Positions 1 through 12,900 of a stretch of 64,000 bases of DNA are shown here, in pieces. A program made the translations under genes and the position numbers. This DNA is from Rhinopithecus roxellana. Taxonomy: Eukaryota; Chordata; Mammalia; Primates; Cercopithecidae. Under the pieces are notes generated by a model. The model worked only from the letters and a program-made list of their open reading frames with translations, was not told the DNA's origin and did not search any database. The number at the start of each line of letters is the position of its first letter. Position 1 is the stretch's first letter. The stretch covers positions 147,889,859-147,953,858 of the forward strand of contig NC_044552.1 in the NCBI RefSeq assembly GCF_007565055.1, in the 5' to 3' direction.

Positions 1-1082
1 CTGAGAGTCTCCCAGTCTCACCTCTGCAATGCCTCTGGGATAAATTTCTGCCAACTCACAGAACAGGTTTAAAAGAGAAATTACATTGCTATATTCAAAA
101 AAGGTACATTTTTGGTAAAACTGAAATTACATCCTGAGATTTGTTTCTGCTGTAGAAAAATAAGTTACATGTGAAAGATTCTTATTCATGCAGACAAAAC
201 ACATCTACCAGCATTAAAGCATCAACTCTAAGTATAAGATTTACGGATACATTCGTCAAACTGACCACTATGGAGCATTACGAGGTGCAAAGGTTCCGTG
301 GAAATTGGAAGAGACTCCGTTTCCACCCCCAAGTAACTGAGCTCTCCTGATTCCAAGAACACTGACATACTTCTCTTAAGATTCTCTGGGACAAGAGAAT
401 CTCCTATCTAGGAATCAGGTAGGGGAGCAGGGAAAAAAAAAACTACCCTAAGTTTGCTGAGGCAAAGGTCACCCAAGGAGTGCCACAGGCTACATCCAGT
501 GGTGGGTTCAGCCCCAGGGCCCATCCCAGCACTGCTGGCAGTAATGCCCGGAGCCTTTCTCACGAGAGACCTTGCCAGCTGACCTCTTCACTCTCTCCAA
601 ACGGGACTCAGAATTCCTCACAGAGGTCACATTTTCTCAGACACAGACCAGGCTCTGCAGCAGGAGACACCTACTACAATTATGAGGACGACGGGCAAAG
701 CCAGTGAAAGTGAGGCCCTGCTGCCAAGTCCAGGAGGCAGACACGCTGCACAGTTGGTTCCAGGCATCTGAGTTCTCAAAGTCAATTCCTAGGTTCAAAT
801 GCAGCCACAAACCTCTCTTCTTTCCTGCCTGTGAAAATTCTGGATAAATGTTGGAAAGTCCATGTGCACAAGAGAGAATAAAAGTGAGAAAAAAATATGA
901 ATACTAATTTATTTTGCTTTGTTCACTTCCATCTTATCTCATTTAAGCTGTTGAGGGACTCACCAGTCATCTTCTGTGTTTACATTTCACTTTGAAAAGT
1001 CCAGTAACACTTTCAAGATTCCTATTTCTACTGCTATGGGCAAATATGTCCTTCCAAAATTTCTTTTTTTTTTATGTTAAGC

Positions 1083-1284
1083 AATTTTTTTTTTTTTTAT
1101 ACTTTAAGTTCTAGGGTACATGTGCACAACGTGCAGTTTTGTTACATATGTATACATGTGCCATGTTGGTGTGCTGCACCCATCAACTCGTCATTTACAT
1201 CAGGGATAACTCCCAATGCCATCCCTTCCCCCTCCCCCGCCCACAATAGGCCCCGGTGTGTGATGTTCCCCTTCCTGAGTCCAA
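1083..1284 (-). mobile_element. L1 3'-end fragment
   Basis: A poly-T head followed by the reverse complement of the primate L1 3' UTR (ATACTTTAAGTTCTAGGGTACATGTGCA and onward) marks a minus-strand, heavily 5'-truncated L1. Confidence 0.9.
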
Positions 1285-1612
1285 GATCTCACTGTTATGC
1301 TGAAGGCTAAATCCCCAATGGGATGGTATCTGGAGGTGGGGCCTATGAGAGCTGACTGGGTCCTGGCGGGGGAGGGGGTCCTACGGAAGAGGGTGAGTGC
1401 CCTCAGGAGACTGCTCTCTGCTCTCTGCCCCGTGAGGACACAGTGAGAAACCGGCTGTCGGGAAGCCAGGAGGGAGCACCCCCAGACAGCAGAGCTGCTG
1501 GCACGTCGACCTTGGACATCAAGTTTCCAGAACAGTGAGAAGGGAATGTTTGTGATTTTAGGCCACCCAGTCTGTGGTGTTTTGCTATGGCAGCCCAAAC
1601 TGACTAGCACAT
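1285..1612 (+). mobile_element. MLT1-type MaLR LTR
   Basis: It shows characteristic blocks: ATCCCCAATGGGATGGTAT, GGAGGTGGGGCC, GTGAGGACACAGTGAGAA and an end of the type CACCCAGTCTGTGGT...GACTAGCACA. It is an old solo LTR. The 136-codon minus-strand open frame over it is a shadow. Confidence 0.75.
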
Positions 1613-4600
1613 CTACTATTCATTCATTCACCAAATTTTTATTGAGTGCCTAATAGTAAAGCAATTTTCCTTCTTTAAAAATTGTATTTCTTCTGTGAAC
1701 TTGTGTAGGGAAGTAAAAGCATTTTTATAAATATCTCCTTGAAAACATATTACACAATCCTGTATTTTCATGGCTGTCTTAGGGATTTAATCAGTAAAGC
1801 GCCATTTTAGCGGCCTGATCTCATTATGTCTCCAAAGCATTTTGATTCTGCCTACAGGAAAACATTTGATTTGTAAAGTGAGAATTCACCAAGAGTAGCA
1901 CTGAGTAAAGATCTTTTATGAGAAGGTTTCTCAATCTGCTTTTGACACAAGGCATACCTGCTTATCACTTTAGAGGTGTCTCACTGTCTAGTGAGAAGAC
2001 AGGAAGTAAAGGCAGTGCATGGTAGAACTCGGAACCCCGGCCTTTTAATCAGTTCGGACATGTGCTAGTACCTTGACCTGGAGCAAACCGTTCCACTAAT
2101 CTGAGCCTAAAACCCTGGTCTATAAGACAAAAGTGCTTGACTAGATTATCTCTAAGGTACCACTGTGCTCTGAACCAACAGGCAACATTACACTTCAAAA
2201 TTAAATCACACAACATATATGCATACTGAAACACTGCACTGTACCCCATAAATATGCACAATTATTATGTGCCAACTGAAAGCATTACTTAATCTTAAAA
2301 AAGCTCTTGATGCTTGTAAGGCACCCTAACAGGTGTGAGGAGATCCATGTCAGTCAGCCAACCCCCGACCCCTACAGACTCCCAAATCCAGGTTTTATCA
2401 CGGCGAGGGTCTTTGTGTACGAGAATTAGGTGGTGGTGGAACCAAGAGTCAGCGAATTTACATCCTCACTTCAGCTCCTTTATAAGGACCAAGGCCAAGA
2501 CACATAATTCTTTATATCTTAATTTTTCTAAGAATAAGATAGGACTTAATTACCTCAAAGGAATGACATGAAAACTAACTACCGAAGCTCTCTAATGTCT
2601 TTAAAACCTGCCACATTCATGCATGGGGTTATTATTGTCACTGCATGTGCGTGCAGACTTGGCTGCAGGAGGGGCACAGAGACAAAAGCATGGGGCTCCC
2701 CGTCCCGCCGTCTCCCCGCGGACTGACCTGCTGGCTCCAGTCAAGGGTCAGCACGCTCTTCTGGAAAGAGCTGGATGGAAACACGTTTGGCTTTGCGGGC
2801 CATATGATGTCCCTTGCAGCCGTTCAACTCTGCTGTTGCAGGGCAAAGGTAGCTGTAAATGACTGAGCATGGCTATGTGCCAAGACAACCATTTTGGACA
2901 CGGAAACGTGCGTTTCATGTAATTTTCACATCATGGAATATGATTCTTTTGATTTTTTCCTAACCATTTAGAAACAAACACCATTCTTAGCTCACAGGAC
3001 TCACTACATGCTGGTGGCGGAATGTGGCCTATGGACGATAGTCTGGTAATCCCTGGTTGAAGCTTTTGATAAAGTGAGAGTATCATTATCATTTAAAGTT
3101 TCATTAATTTGTAGCAAAATAAAAATATCATTTGGAGATTCAATGGCATAGAATTATTTTATTTTCAACTTCTACTGGTGAGTTTTATAGCTTCTCTATA
3201 ACCTAAAAATAAAAATTTGTTTAAATCAGAGTTGTCACAATTTAAAACAAGCTTAAAAGTGACTTATTCTGGGTTAATGAACTGTTTCTGGTGAGAAGAA
3301 AAGGATCAAAGCAGTGTGGGCTCAGCTGCAATGAGCATGTTCTGCCTCATTCTTCTCTCATCAAAGTCCTGAATATGAATATGGCAACAAGAAGGAGAAA
3401 AAAAATCTAAAAAATCATGTGAGCTTATCCGAGGCTGGGCAGGGCGGTGAGTATGTGTGTCCTGACCTGAGGTCATATTCAACAGGACTAAGGGAAGATC
3501 AAGGCCCACAACACTGCTCATTCTGTGTACTCATGCCGACAAAGTACTCATTTGTTGGAAACTGTCACAATGTTCTTCTCAACAGCTGCAGTCCCCGGCT
3601 ACACCTCACCTAGTCTTTCACCCTCTAAACCTTGTGGCTGGCTCTGCTTAACCCCCACTCACCCCACACCAGAGACCATGCGGGCCCTGGGCTCTCTCAG
3701 CTCCACCCCACACCTCCCAAGTGACGCTTCCCCTCCTGTGGGTGACACTGGCCCCTGACAGGTGTGGGCCACCAGGGGCACCCCATTCAGGTGCGCCCAC
3801 ACGCCACTCTCCCTCATGCCCCTGGCACCTGCCCCTCAGAGCACAGGTCCAGCCAAGTAGACTCAGCTGCCTGCCCCTCCCCACTTGCCATTCCCCTTCC
3901 CGGCCATCCCGTTCCCCGATGCAATGGAGAGATTCCTACTCTTTCCGAGGAGCCAGTGAGGCTCTGCCAAGGCAACTGGCCAGAACCTAACAGCTTTCAC
4001 CACCCATGATTCCCAGCTCTCAGCTCCCCACACACCAAGCTCTTGCCTCACAAGGATAACTGGGGAGGTCTTTGCGCCCCTTTAATCTTTCAGGCAGCAG
4101 AATCTAACTCCCAAGAACAGTGAGTTAGTGCCACCTCCCAACAGCCGCAGAGTCTGGATGTGCAACGTGCCACTGAATGATAGAATGCCACTGAGTCTAC
4201 ACTTTGCTTTTTTATCCATTTTTCCATACAAGACTTAGGCTCTAAGCATTTTCCCACTGAGAACAAGAAGCAGCTCACTGCTGTTATGATTGTGAGGAGC
4301 TCCTGCTCTGTCCCCTTTGCGTTTCTGGTCAAGGGTCCTTTTACCAACACCTGCTGAGTCTGTCACAGACCACCCGACCCGATGGTGATGGCAGGCGGAC
4401 AAACACTTGCACCAACTGGCCAGGCTTTGCAATTCTGATAGGCTCAAAAAGGGTGTGTGTTCCCTCCATGATTCCAACAGAGCCCTGCTCCAGGCAGCCT
4501 TGCGGGGGTCGGTGTCAGAGGACCTGTGCTCAAGCCACTCTGCCACTGCCACCGCCCAGTTTTGCCAACTCTTTGATTTGAATTCCCTCAGAAGGATATA

Positions 4601-6572
4601 TCCAGTTCATGAACAGAAAACATCTAGACCTTTCTTCTTGGTAATTCTTTCCTCCATGGTTTCATGGTTCAGTATCTGCTATCATCAAAAGCACTGCCTA
4701 CAACCTCTTTCTTCAGGTGGACATTATTTGAGAATAAGTGGCAAAACCAAAGGGTGAAATCCAAGACACAACTTTAGTTTCAAATAGCCAAGAATGCATG
4801 ACATAGACCACAGATGTCATCCCTAGTAAGGCAAGAAGGAACCCTGCAGACCAAGCAGCAGATGAACCTGGACTCTTTTCTGTCCACCGTCTTGAGAAAC
4901 TCCCACAGCCAGCATAAATCCTCCAGGTTCAAACATAAACCTCTCCTTAGCCTTGGTTTATGACATTTTGGTCTCAGAAAATCCAAGGGGGCTCCAAGTC
5001 TGACCAGCTTCACACACACACAAATACGTATTCAATTCCACAAGGGTAAAGTGCCAGGAGGGAGCTGCAGGAGAGAGGAGATGGCCTAGGGCTCAGCCTG
5101 ACTGGGGGTTTCAGGAGTACCTGCCCCAGGCACACCACACCCTCTCCTCCCTCCTTTTCCGCACTCTGCCCCATCCTCTCCTCCCCTCATTCCGATGCTG
5201 TAAACTCCAGAGCCCTAGCTTTGCTTTTCAACCCAGGAGCCAATCCAGTGAATCAGAAAATCATCCCACAGTCATCTACATGCATATGTACGAAAGGGCT
5301 TTCAGCTTCACCAACTGTAGGTCTCACCATTGCAATCTACAAGCTCCTAACATTTCCAGGGAACAGAGGTGAGAAATGAAAAGGCCACCAGTTATCTGAA
5401 GAGGATGGTGGTGGGAGGAAGGAGAGGCATGCCGGCATCTGTGTTTCAGCAGCACCAGCCTCAGAAGGGCCTCCAGGCATCCATGTCTCAAGTGCCCCCA
5501 TCAGCTCTTGAGACTAGAATTGTAGGGAACCCCAGAGAGAGGTGTCAGAGGGAGTTCTGCAAAGATGGGGCTTTATCTAGACACCTGCTTTGTATTTGCA
5601 CAATCACTTTGCTGAACCAGACAGACTCTGCCTGTCTCAGCAAATGCTCATGCATACTTTTAAATTGCAGGTATTAATTTAATCAAGTTAATCAATGTTG
5701 GCAAGATGCTGGGTACTCGACAATAAAGAGGAGCTAGAACACTGCCCCTTTTCTCAAAGGGGTGTTAGTCTAGGAGAGGAGGGAAACTGAAAACCCTAAG
5801 TGGGACACTCTGGCTTCTCGCCCACGAGTCCCTCTCAGAACACACTCCAGACCAACCTGGCCAGGACTCTCTGGGAGTGTGACTTGGCATGTGGATTCAG
5901 AACAAGAGCCACAGTGGGAAAGGTGCTGCTGAACAAAGATACAAGAAAGGGACATCGCAGGCTCAAAGGAGGAGAGGTCGGAGAAGGTGGAGGAGACTCA
6001 GGGCCCCTGGATATGGAAGTGGGCATGTTTCAGCCTTTGCTTCATTGACTTCACGCAATGGAAGGGGCAGGCATCTCTCTCAGTGACTGAACAAGAGGAA
6101 ATGCAGCAGAAATCACCAGCACGCAGCCACCTCCCAGAGCCTGCCAGAGAAGGGAAACAGAGGGAACAGAAACCTTGCTGTAGGAGAATTTTTTTCCCCC
6201 AAATGGGAGAGAGCTGAGTTTTTCAGCAAGGGACCACAGCCAGTGAACATAATGAAGTTAGAGAGAGGAGGTAGAGAAGACAGAGAGCTGGAGGGACGGT
6301 TCATGCAACAAACTCCCCAGGCAGGTGTGGAGGCAGGGGTCCCAGGGCTGAGAGGGCGCTGCAAATCTGTAGGAAATGGTCAAGTTGACTCATTTTAAGT
6401 GATCTTCCAAATTGTTCCTGGGATTTTTACAACTTAAATTATTAAAGTTCAAAAGTTTAAAACGCACACGCAGCACATGGAGTTGATGAAGATTTACAGA
6501 CTACTAAACCCACAAAGTTAACAGATGGATGCTTTAACTCACATAATAGAGATCCCAGTAAAACACGTTTTT

Positions 6573-6830
6573 TAGTCAGGAGTTCCAGACCAGCGTGGCC
6601 AACAGGGTGAAACCCCATCTCTACTAAAAATACAAAAATTAGCTGGGTGTGGTGGCAGGCGCCTGTAATCTCAGCTACTTGGGAGGCTGATGCAGGAGAA
6701 TTGCTTGAACCCGGGAGGCAGAGGTTGCAGTGACCCGAGACTGCACCACTGCACTCCAGCCTGGGCAACAGAGCAAGACTCCGTCTCAAAAACAACAACA
6801 ACAAAAAACCCCCAAAAAACACATTTTAAA
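6573..6830 (+). mobile_element. Alu, 5'-truncated
   Basis: It begins mid left monomer (GGAGTTCCAGACCAGCGTGG) and runs through CACTGCACTCCAGCCTGGGC to a CAA-rich tail. AluS-like. Confidence 0.92.
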
Positions 6831-6844
6831 AAAAGTATGTTTTG

Positions 6845-7110
6845 GTTGGGCGCAGTAGCTCACAATTATAATCCCAGCACTGTGGGAGGCTGATGCAGGC
6901 ACATCACTGAAGGTCAGGAGTTCTAGACCAGTCTGGCCAACATGGTGAAACCCCGTCTCTACTGAAAATACAAAAATTAGCCAGGTGTGGTGGTGCGTGC
7001 CTGTAATCCCAGCTACTCAGGAGGCTGAGGTTGCAGTGAGCTGAGTTCACGCCACTGCACTCTAGCCTGGGAGACAGGGGAGACTCTGTCTCGAAAAAAC
7101 AAACCAAACA
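6845..7110 (+). mobile_element. Alu
   Basis: A second Alu directly follows the tail of the previous one, in the same orientation (GTTGGGCGCAGTAGCTCAC to TGTCTCGAAAAAAC). Diverged, with a short deletion in the right monomer. Confidence 0.92.
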
Positions 7111-7390
7111 TTATGTTTAATAAGTGCTTTCTTCAATCACGAGACTATCAAGGCAGTACTGAGAACAACAAGTTTCACAAAACTGGAATTGAGGCAGCAC
7201 CTGTTAGTACCTCATCTGGCTGCTCATCCCAGAGCCCTTAAAGAGACAAAGAAACTACTGCATCACGAAAAGATCCTGACTAAAATGCCTTCCTGATCTT
7301 TTCTGTGAAACTTCAACGATAATGGGGAAGAGAAGGCTGGACTGCACAGCTGTCTTCCGGGCAGTGACAACTAATTGGTCATGTCTGTAC

Positions 7391-7483
7391 CTGTAGATTT
7401 ACAAGCTGCGAGGTGGATTTTCCTTGGAGGCACAAGGCCTGCGCAATAAACGCATGCAAATCCTCCAGGCAAAGAGTGTCCAC
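7391..7483 (-). CDS. FAM120B: FAM120B exon 6
   Basis: This is a 93-bp exon between the acceptor CTCTGTCCTTTTCAG and the donor CTACAG|GTACAG. It encodes exactly 31 residues, VDTLCLEDLHAFIAQALCLQ followed by GKSTSQLVNLQ, with codon boundaries at both ends. It is too short to stand out as an open frame and was found by following the protein forward from exon 5. It is the last FAM120B exon I can locate. I searched the remaining 7.4 kb by eye for the next conserved segment and did not see it. Confidence 0.94.
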
Positions 7484-7574
7484 CTGAAAAGGACAGAGAA
7501 AGGCCAGTGTTAGGCTACAGGAAAAATTAAACATTTCTTACAAATTGATCTCAGTTACTAACTATGAGTGTGTA

Positions 7575-7715
7575 TAGGTGCAAACACGCACACACAGGCA
7601 CGTACAGGCACATACATGTGCACACAAGCACACAGAGGTGCACAGGCATGCACACACACACGGGCACGCATGTGCACACGCAGGTGCACAAACGGGCGCA
7701 TGCACAGGCACGCAC
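7575..7715. repeat. Degenerate CA/CG-rich simple repeat
   Basis: Imperfect CACACA, CACGCA and CAGGTGCACA units run for about 140 bases. Overlapping His/Thr/Cys-rich open frames on both strands come from the repeat. Confidence 0.85.
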
Positions 7716-8884
7716 ATGGTGCATCAGACCTCAGGCAGTGGACAGTGTGCAGTGGAAAGAGCACAGCCTCTTCACACCATCCTTGGCTCCTGGCTGTGAA
7801 GCTCTCTCTATGGTGTCCCCAGTTGTGCCCACAACTCACAGCCCAGCTGGAAGGGAAGCCTGAATTTCTAGTCTGGTTAGACTCTAATGTAATACTCTCC
7901 AGAACATCTGGGAATAATCATGAGGTGCCAACCAAGACCAGGTCTTAGGGCCAGACAGGTGATCATGTTCGGCACAAACTGCACAGAGCAAACAGTTTAG
8001 GAGTTTTCAGAGCGCGAGTATCCACAGCTGGGCTGAGCTGGGGTCATCATACACTTTCAGCAACCCAGAGGAAACCTGTGTCCTCGAATCCCAGTTGAGA
8101 GTAAATCAGAACCCACAATATGAGACCCTACTAATACTCTGTGGAACCAAAAGACACAACAAAAGTGAGAAGAGGAAAGAGGGACAGAGTAATGAGAGAC
8201 AGCAAAGGGCAGACTGAGCATCCTGGGTGTGGAGTGGATGACGGAGATGAGGAGAGGGCGTGAAGAGCAAGGAAGACACGAACGGTCCGGGCCCCAACAA
8301 CAGCAGACGGTATTTTTGCCACATCCCGTCCCCTGCCCCACTCGGTGAGGGGGTCGAGACATTCCCCTCCCAGCCACCGAGTTCTGCTACCCGGAAAAAG
8401 GCAGAACATGCCCGCTGACTGAACGATTCCACACCATCCTAAGACCACAGAGCTGCTTCTCACAGAAGAGCACCTTCTGTGGCAAGTAAAGGCTTGCGGA
8501 AAAAGAAACAGGAAAGCCAACAGCAAACCCATCGATAACAACTTCACGGACTCTTCTTGGATATTAAAAACGGCTAACATGCCTATTTGCAATAAAAACG
8601 ACCCCACCATAAATCAGAAAGACTCCTGTGCTCCCCGGGAGGATGGCGGCATTTGCTTCCCCCGGGGTGGGGGTGCTGACTGCCGCTTGGACCTGCCGAT
8701 GCTTTTACTCACCATGTCACTATCCTAGTCCACTTTTATTCCAAGTAGGTGTTACCTTGGAATAAAAGGAATAGAAAATATGTGCATTTCTAGGATGTAA
8801 ACTTACCTTTCCAGAGGATATTCTCAGAGGAATCTTTAATAAAATCATTTGTGGCTGTTGTTAACTGGGAGGTCAGACCAAATG

Positions 8885-9129
8885 AGAGTACAGTTGACTC
8901 CTGACAATACAGGTTTGAATTGCATGGGTTCACTTATATGTGGATTTTTTCCAACCAAATGCAGATGGAAAAATACAGTGTTCATGGGATGTAAAACCCG
9001 AATATAAAGGGCCAACTTTTCACATATGTGGGCTCCGCAGGCTGACTGCAGGACTTGAGGACGCATGGATTTTGGCATCCCTGGGGGTCTTGGGACCAAT
9101 CCCCCACATATACCAAGACACAACTGTAT
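8885..9129 (+). mobile_element. Tigger-like DNA transposon (non-autonomous)
   Basis: The left end ACAGTTGACTCCTGACAATA and the right end ACACAACTGTA are inverted ends flanked by TA. The body (GAATTGCATGGGTTCACTTAT) matches a common TcMar-Tigger/MER2-type element with an internal deletion. Confidence 0.7.
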
Positions 9130-9900
9130 TTAGTTTCTCTGTCATTTTCGTGCACTGAACAGTATGCGATTTTATCCCATATTACACATCAAAACATCGA
9201 ATTTAGGCTTAATATATAAAACTAATATTTTTATAAATGTATCTTTTTAGCCTTATTCATTCTGAGTTATTATCCCTGTGAATAATACAGCACCTTCTTC
9301 ATCTAGTGAATGCCAAATTGATTTGTCAATCTGTTGTTTTCCAGTTTTAAAAAGTTCCAATTTAAACATCTCCTTTAAAGACAAGTTACCAAGTTTGCTC
9401 GTGCCAACTTGCACTAAAGAGATTTTATTTAAGAGGTCTTTATTAATAGAAAAAAGGTAAAGTGGAAATTTTCCTCCCGATGCTTGTCTTGCTTCAGGTT
9501 TATACAAATAGGGATGTGATGTTCCTGTTCTGGGGTCCTGGGCTTTTTCTCCTTGAAGTGAATTTAAAGAACTGCCAGCCACCTGCGCAGTAATGAGAAG
9601 GCAGAACTGCGCTGCATGGCCACACACAGGATCAGCATCGTCAATACGGAACAGCAGGCAGCGTGTCTCTCCTGGAGTGCCCACCATGGCCTCGCCATTG
9701 TTGTGTACACACATGGTTATCAACAACAAAACACATGTATTTTTATGGGTGAGAAAAGTCAGCTTACTGGCTACTACCACTTCTCAAGTCCCACTGTGAT
9801 GCAATGTTAACCACAGACATCTGCAGATTATCAGACAACAGGAATACTAACCAACAGTGCATGCATGTTATATATAATATCAAAAGAAGTATCTTTTTAC

Positions 9901-12900
9901 TTTTTTTTCCTCCAATGTTTAAGTTTGGGGGTACATGTGCAGGATGTGCAGGCTTTTACACAGGTAAACATGTGCCATGAGGGGTGGCTGCACAGATCAT
10001 CTCATCACCTAGGTATTAAGCCCGGCATCCATTAGCGATTCTTCCTGACGCTCTCCTTCCCCTCCCCCACCCCCCACAGTCCCCAGTGTGCTCCGTTCCC
10101 TGACATGTGACCCTGTGTTCTCCTCATTCAGCTCTGCCTTATAAGTGAGAACATGCAGTATTTGGTTTTCTGTTCCCGTGTTTGTTTGCTGAGGATTATG
10201 GCCTCCAACTCCATCCATGTCCTGCAAAGAACATGATCCACTTCCTTTTTATGGCTGCATAGTATTATTCCATGATGTATATGTACCACATTTTCTTTAC
10301 TCAGTCTATCACTGATATGCATTTGGGTTGATTCCATGTCTTTGCTATTGTGAATAGTGCTGCAGTGAACATACACATGCAGGTGTCTTTACAATAGAAT
10401 GATTTCTATTCCTTTGGGTAGATTCAATGATGGGATTGCTGGGTCAAATAGTATTTCTGCCTCTAGGTCTTTGAGGAATCACCACACTGCCTTTCACAAT
10501 CGTTGAACTAATTTACACTCCCGCCAACAGTGTAAAAGTGTTCCTGTTTCTCTGCAATCTCGCCAGCATTTGTTTTTTGACTTTTTAATAACAGCCATTC
10601 TGATTGGCATGAGACAGTATCTCACTGTGGTTTTGATTTGCATTTCTCTAATGATCAGTGATGTTGAACTTTTCTTCATATGTTTGTTGGCTGCATATAT
10701 ATCCCCCCCCCCCTTTTTTTTTTTGAGATAGAGTCTCACTCTATTGCCCAGGCTGGAGTGCAGTGTCATGATCTCCACTCACTGCAAGCTCCGCCTCCCA
10801 GGTTCCGGACACTTCTTCTGCCTCAGCCTCCTCAGTAGCTGGGATTACAGGTGCCCGCCACCATGCCCGGCTAATTTTTTTTTTTCTTTTTCTGAGATGG
10901 GGTTTCACCGTGTTAGCCAGGATGGTCTCAATCTCCTGACCTCGTGATCTGCCTGCCTCAGCCTCCCAAAGTGCTGGGATTACAGGTGTGAGCCACCGTG
11001 CCCAGCCATATGTCCTCTTTTGAGAAGTGTCTGTTCATGTCTTTTGACTACCTTTTGATGGGATTGTTTGCTTTTTTTTCCTATAAATTTGTTTAAGTTC
11101 CTTGTAGACTGGATATTAGACCTCTGTCAGATGAATAGATAGTAAAAATTTTCTGCCATTCTGTAGGTTGTTCACTCTGATGATAGTTTATTTTGCTGTG
11201 CAGAGGCTCTTTAATTAGATCCCATCTGTCAGTTTTTGCTTTTGCTGCAATTGCTTTTGGTGTTTTCATCATGAAGTTTTTACCCATGCCTATGTTCTGA
11301 ATGGTATTGCCTAGATTTTCTTCTAGGGTTTTTATACTTTTGGGTTTACATTTAAGTCTTTAATCCATCTTGAGTTAATTTTTGTATATAGTGTAATGAA
11401 GGGATCCAGTTTCAATTTTCTGTATGTGGCTCAGTCAGTTATCCCAGCACCATTAATTAAAGAGTGAGTCCTTTCCCTATAGATTATTTTTGTCAAGTTG
11501 GTAAAAGATCAGATGGTTGTAGATGTGTCATCTTATTTCTGAGTTCTCTATTCTCTTCCATTGGTCTATGTTTCTGTTCTTGTATGAGTACCATGCTGTT
11601 TTGGTTATGGCAGTCTTCTAGTATAGTCTGAAGTCGGGTAGCGTGATGCCTCCAGCTTTGCCCTTTTTGGTTAGGATTGTCTTGGCTATTCAGGCTCTTT
11701 TTGGGTTCTGTATGCATTTTAAAATAGTTTTTTTCTAATTCTGTGAGGAATGTCAATGGTAGTTTAATGGGAACAGCATTGAATCTATACTTTACTTTGG
11801 GTCATATGGCCATTTTCACAATATTGATTCTTCCTATCCATGAGCATGGAATGGTTCTCCATTTGTTTGTGTCCTCTCTGATTTCTTTGAGCAGTAGTTT
11901 TTAGTTCTCCTTGAAGAGGTCCTTCACTTCCCTTGTTAGCTGTATTACCAGGTATTTTATTCTTTTTGTAGCAATCGTGAATGGGAGTTTATTCTCCTCC
12001 TGTTGTTGGTGTATAGGAATACTAGCAATTTTATATCCTGAGACTTTGCTGAAGTTGGTTCCCAGGGATAAAGTCAACTACATCATGGTGGATAAGCTTT
12101 TTGATCTGCTGCTGGATTTGGTTTGCCAGTATTTTAGTGAGGATTTTTGCATCAATGTTCATCAAGGATATCGGCCTGCAGTTTTCTCTTTTTGTTCTGT
12201 GTATCAGGTTTTGGGATCAGGATGATGCTGGCCTCATAGAACAAGTTAGAAAGGTGTCCTTCCTTTTCAATATTTTGGAATAGTTTCAGCAGAAACGGTG
12301 CCAGCTCTTCTTTGTACCTCTGGTAGAATTCAGCTGTGAATCCATCTGGTTCTGGATTTTGTTTGATTGGTAAACTATTTATTATTGCCTTAATTTCAGA
12401 ACTCATTATTGGTCTATTCAGGGATTCAATTTCTTCCTGGTTCAGTCCTGGGAAGGCATATGTGTGTAAGAATTTAACAATTTCATCTAGATTTTCTAGT
12501 TTATATGCATAGAGGTGTTCATAGTATTCTCTGACGGTTGCTTATATTTCTGTGAGGTGAGTGGTGATAACCCCCTTATCATTTCTGATTGTTTTTATTT
12601 GATTCTTCTCTCTTCTTTATTAGTGTAGCCAGTGGTCTATTAATTTTTTTCAAAAAAACAGCTCCTGGATTTCATGATTTTTTTAAAAGGGTTTTTTGGG
12701 TCTCTATCTCCTTCAGTTCAGCTCTGATCTTGGTTATTTCTTGTGTTCTGCTAGCTTTGGGGTTTTCTTTTGCTCTTGGTTCTCTAGTTCTTTTAGCAGA
12801 GATGTCAGGTGATTAACCTGAAATCTTTCTAGCATTTAGTGCTATAAATTTCCCTTTTAACATTGCTTTGGCTGCATCCCAGAGATTCCGGTACATTGTC

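Larger units (their letters stand above)
1..7390 (-). other. FAM120B: FAM120B intron 6 (partial)
   Basis: This stretch runs from the window edge to the exon 6 donor. It contains an L1 3' fragment, an MLT1 LTR and two Alus, listed separately. In 1-1,080 and 1,615-6,570 I see only unique-looking or badly decayed sequence, including a short 'ATTCATTCATTCA...TTTATTGAGTGCCTA' L2-like scrap at about 1,615-1,655. The short open frames here (for example 480-707 and 5,369-5,677) show no family resemblance. Confidence 0.8.

Noticed and set aside
1200..1610. 136-codon minus-strand frame
   Set aside because: It lies over an L1 3' fragment and an MLT1 LTR. The peptide is read against the repeat strand and has no meaning.
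1..7390. Remaining C-terminal FAM120B exons
   Set aside because: I searched the minus strand for the expected next protein segment and found nothing convincing. They probably lie outside the window.
7575..7715. CRISPR-like spaced repeats
   Set aside because: The spacing is irregular and the units are simple CA repeats. The genome is vertebrate.
7558..7948. His/Thr/Cys-rich open frames
   Set aside because: They are products of the degenerate CA-rich simple repeat.
8131..8610. 159-codon minus-strand frame in intron 5
   Set aside because: Two other overlapping frames are equally open. It is low in charged residues, with no family match and no splice context that I could support.
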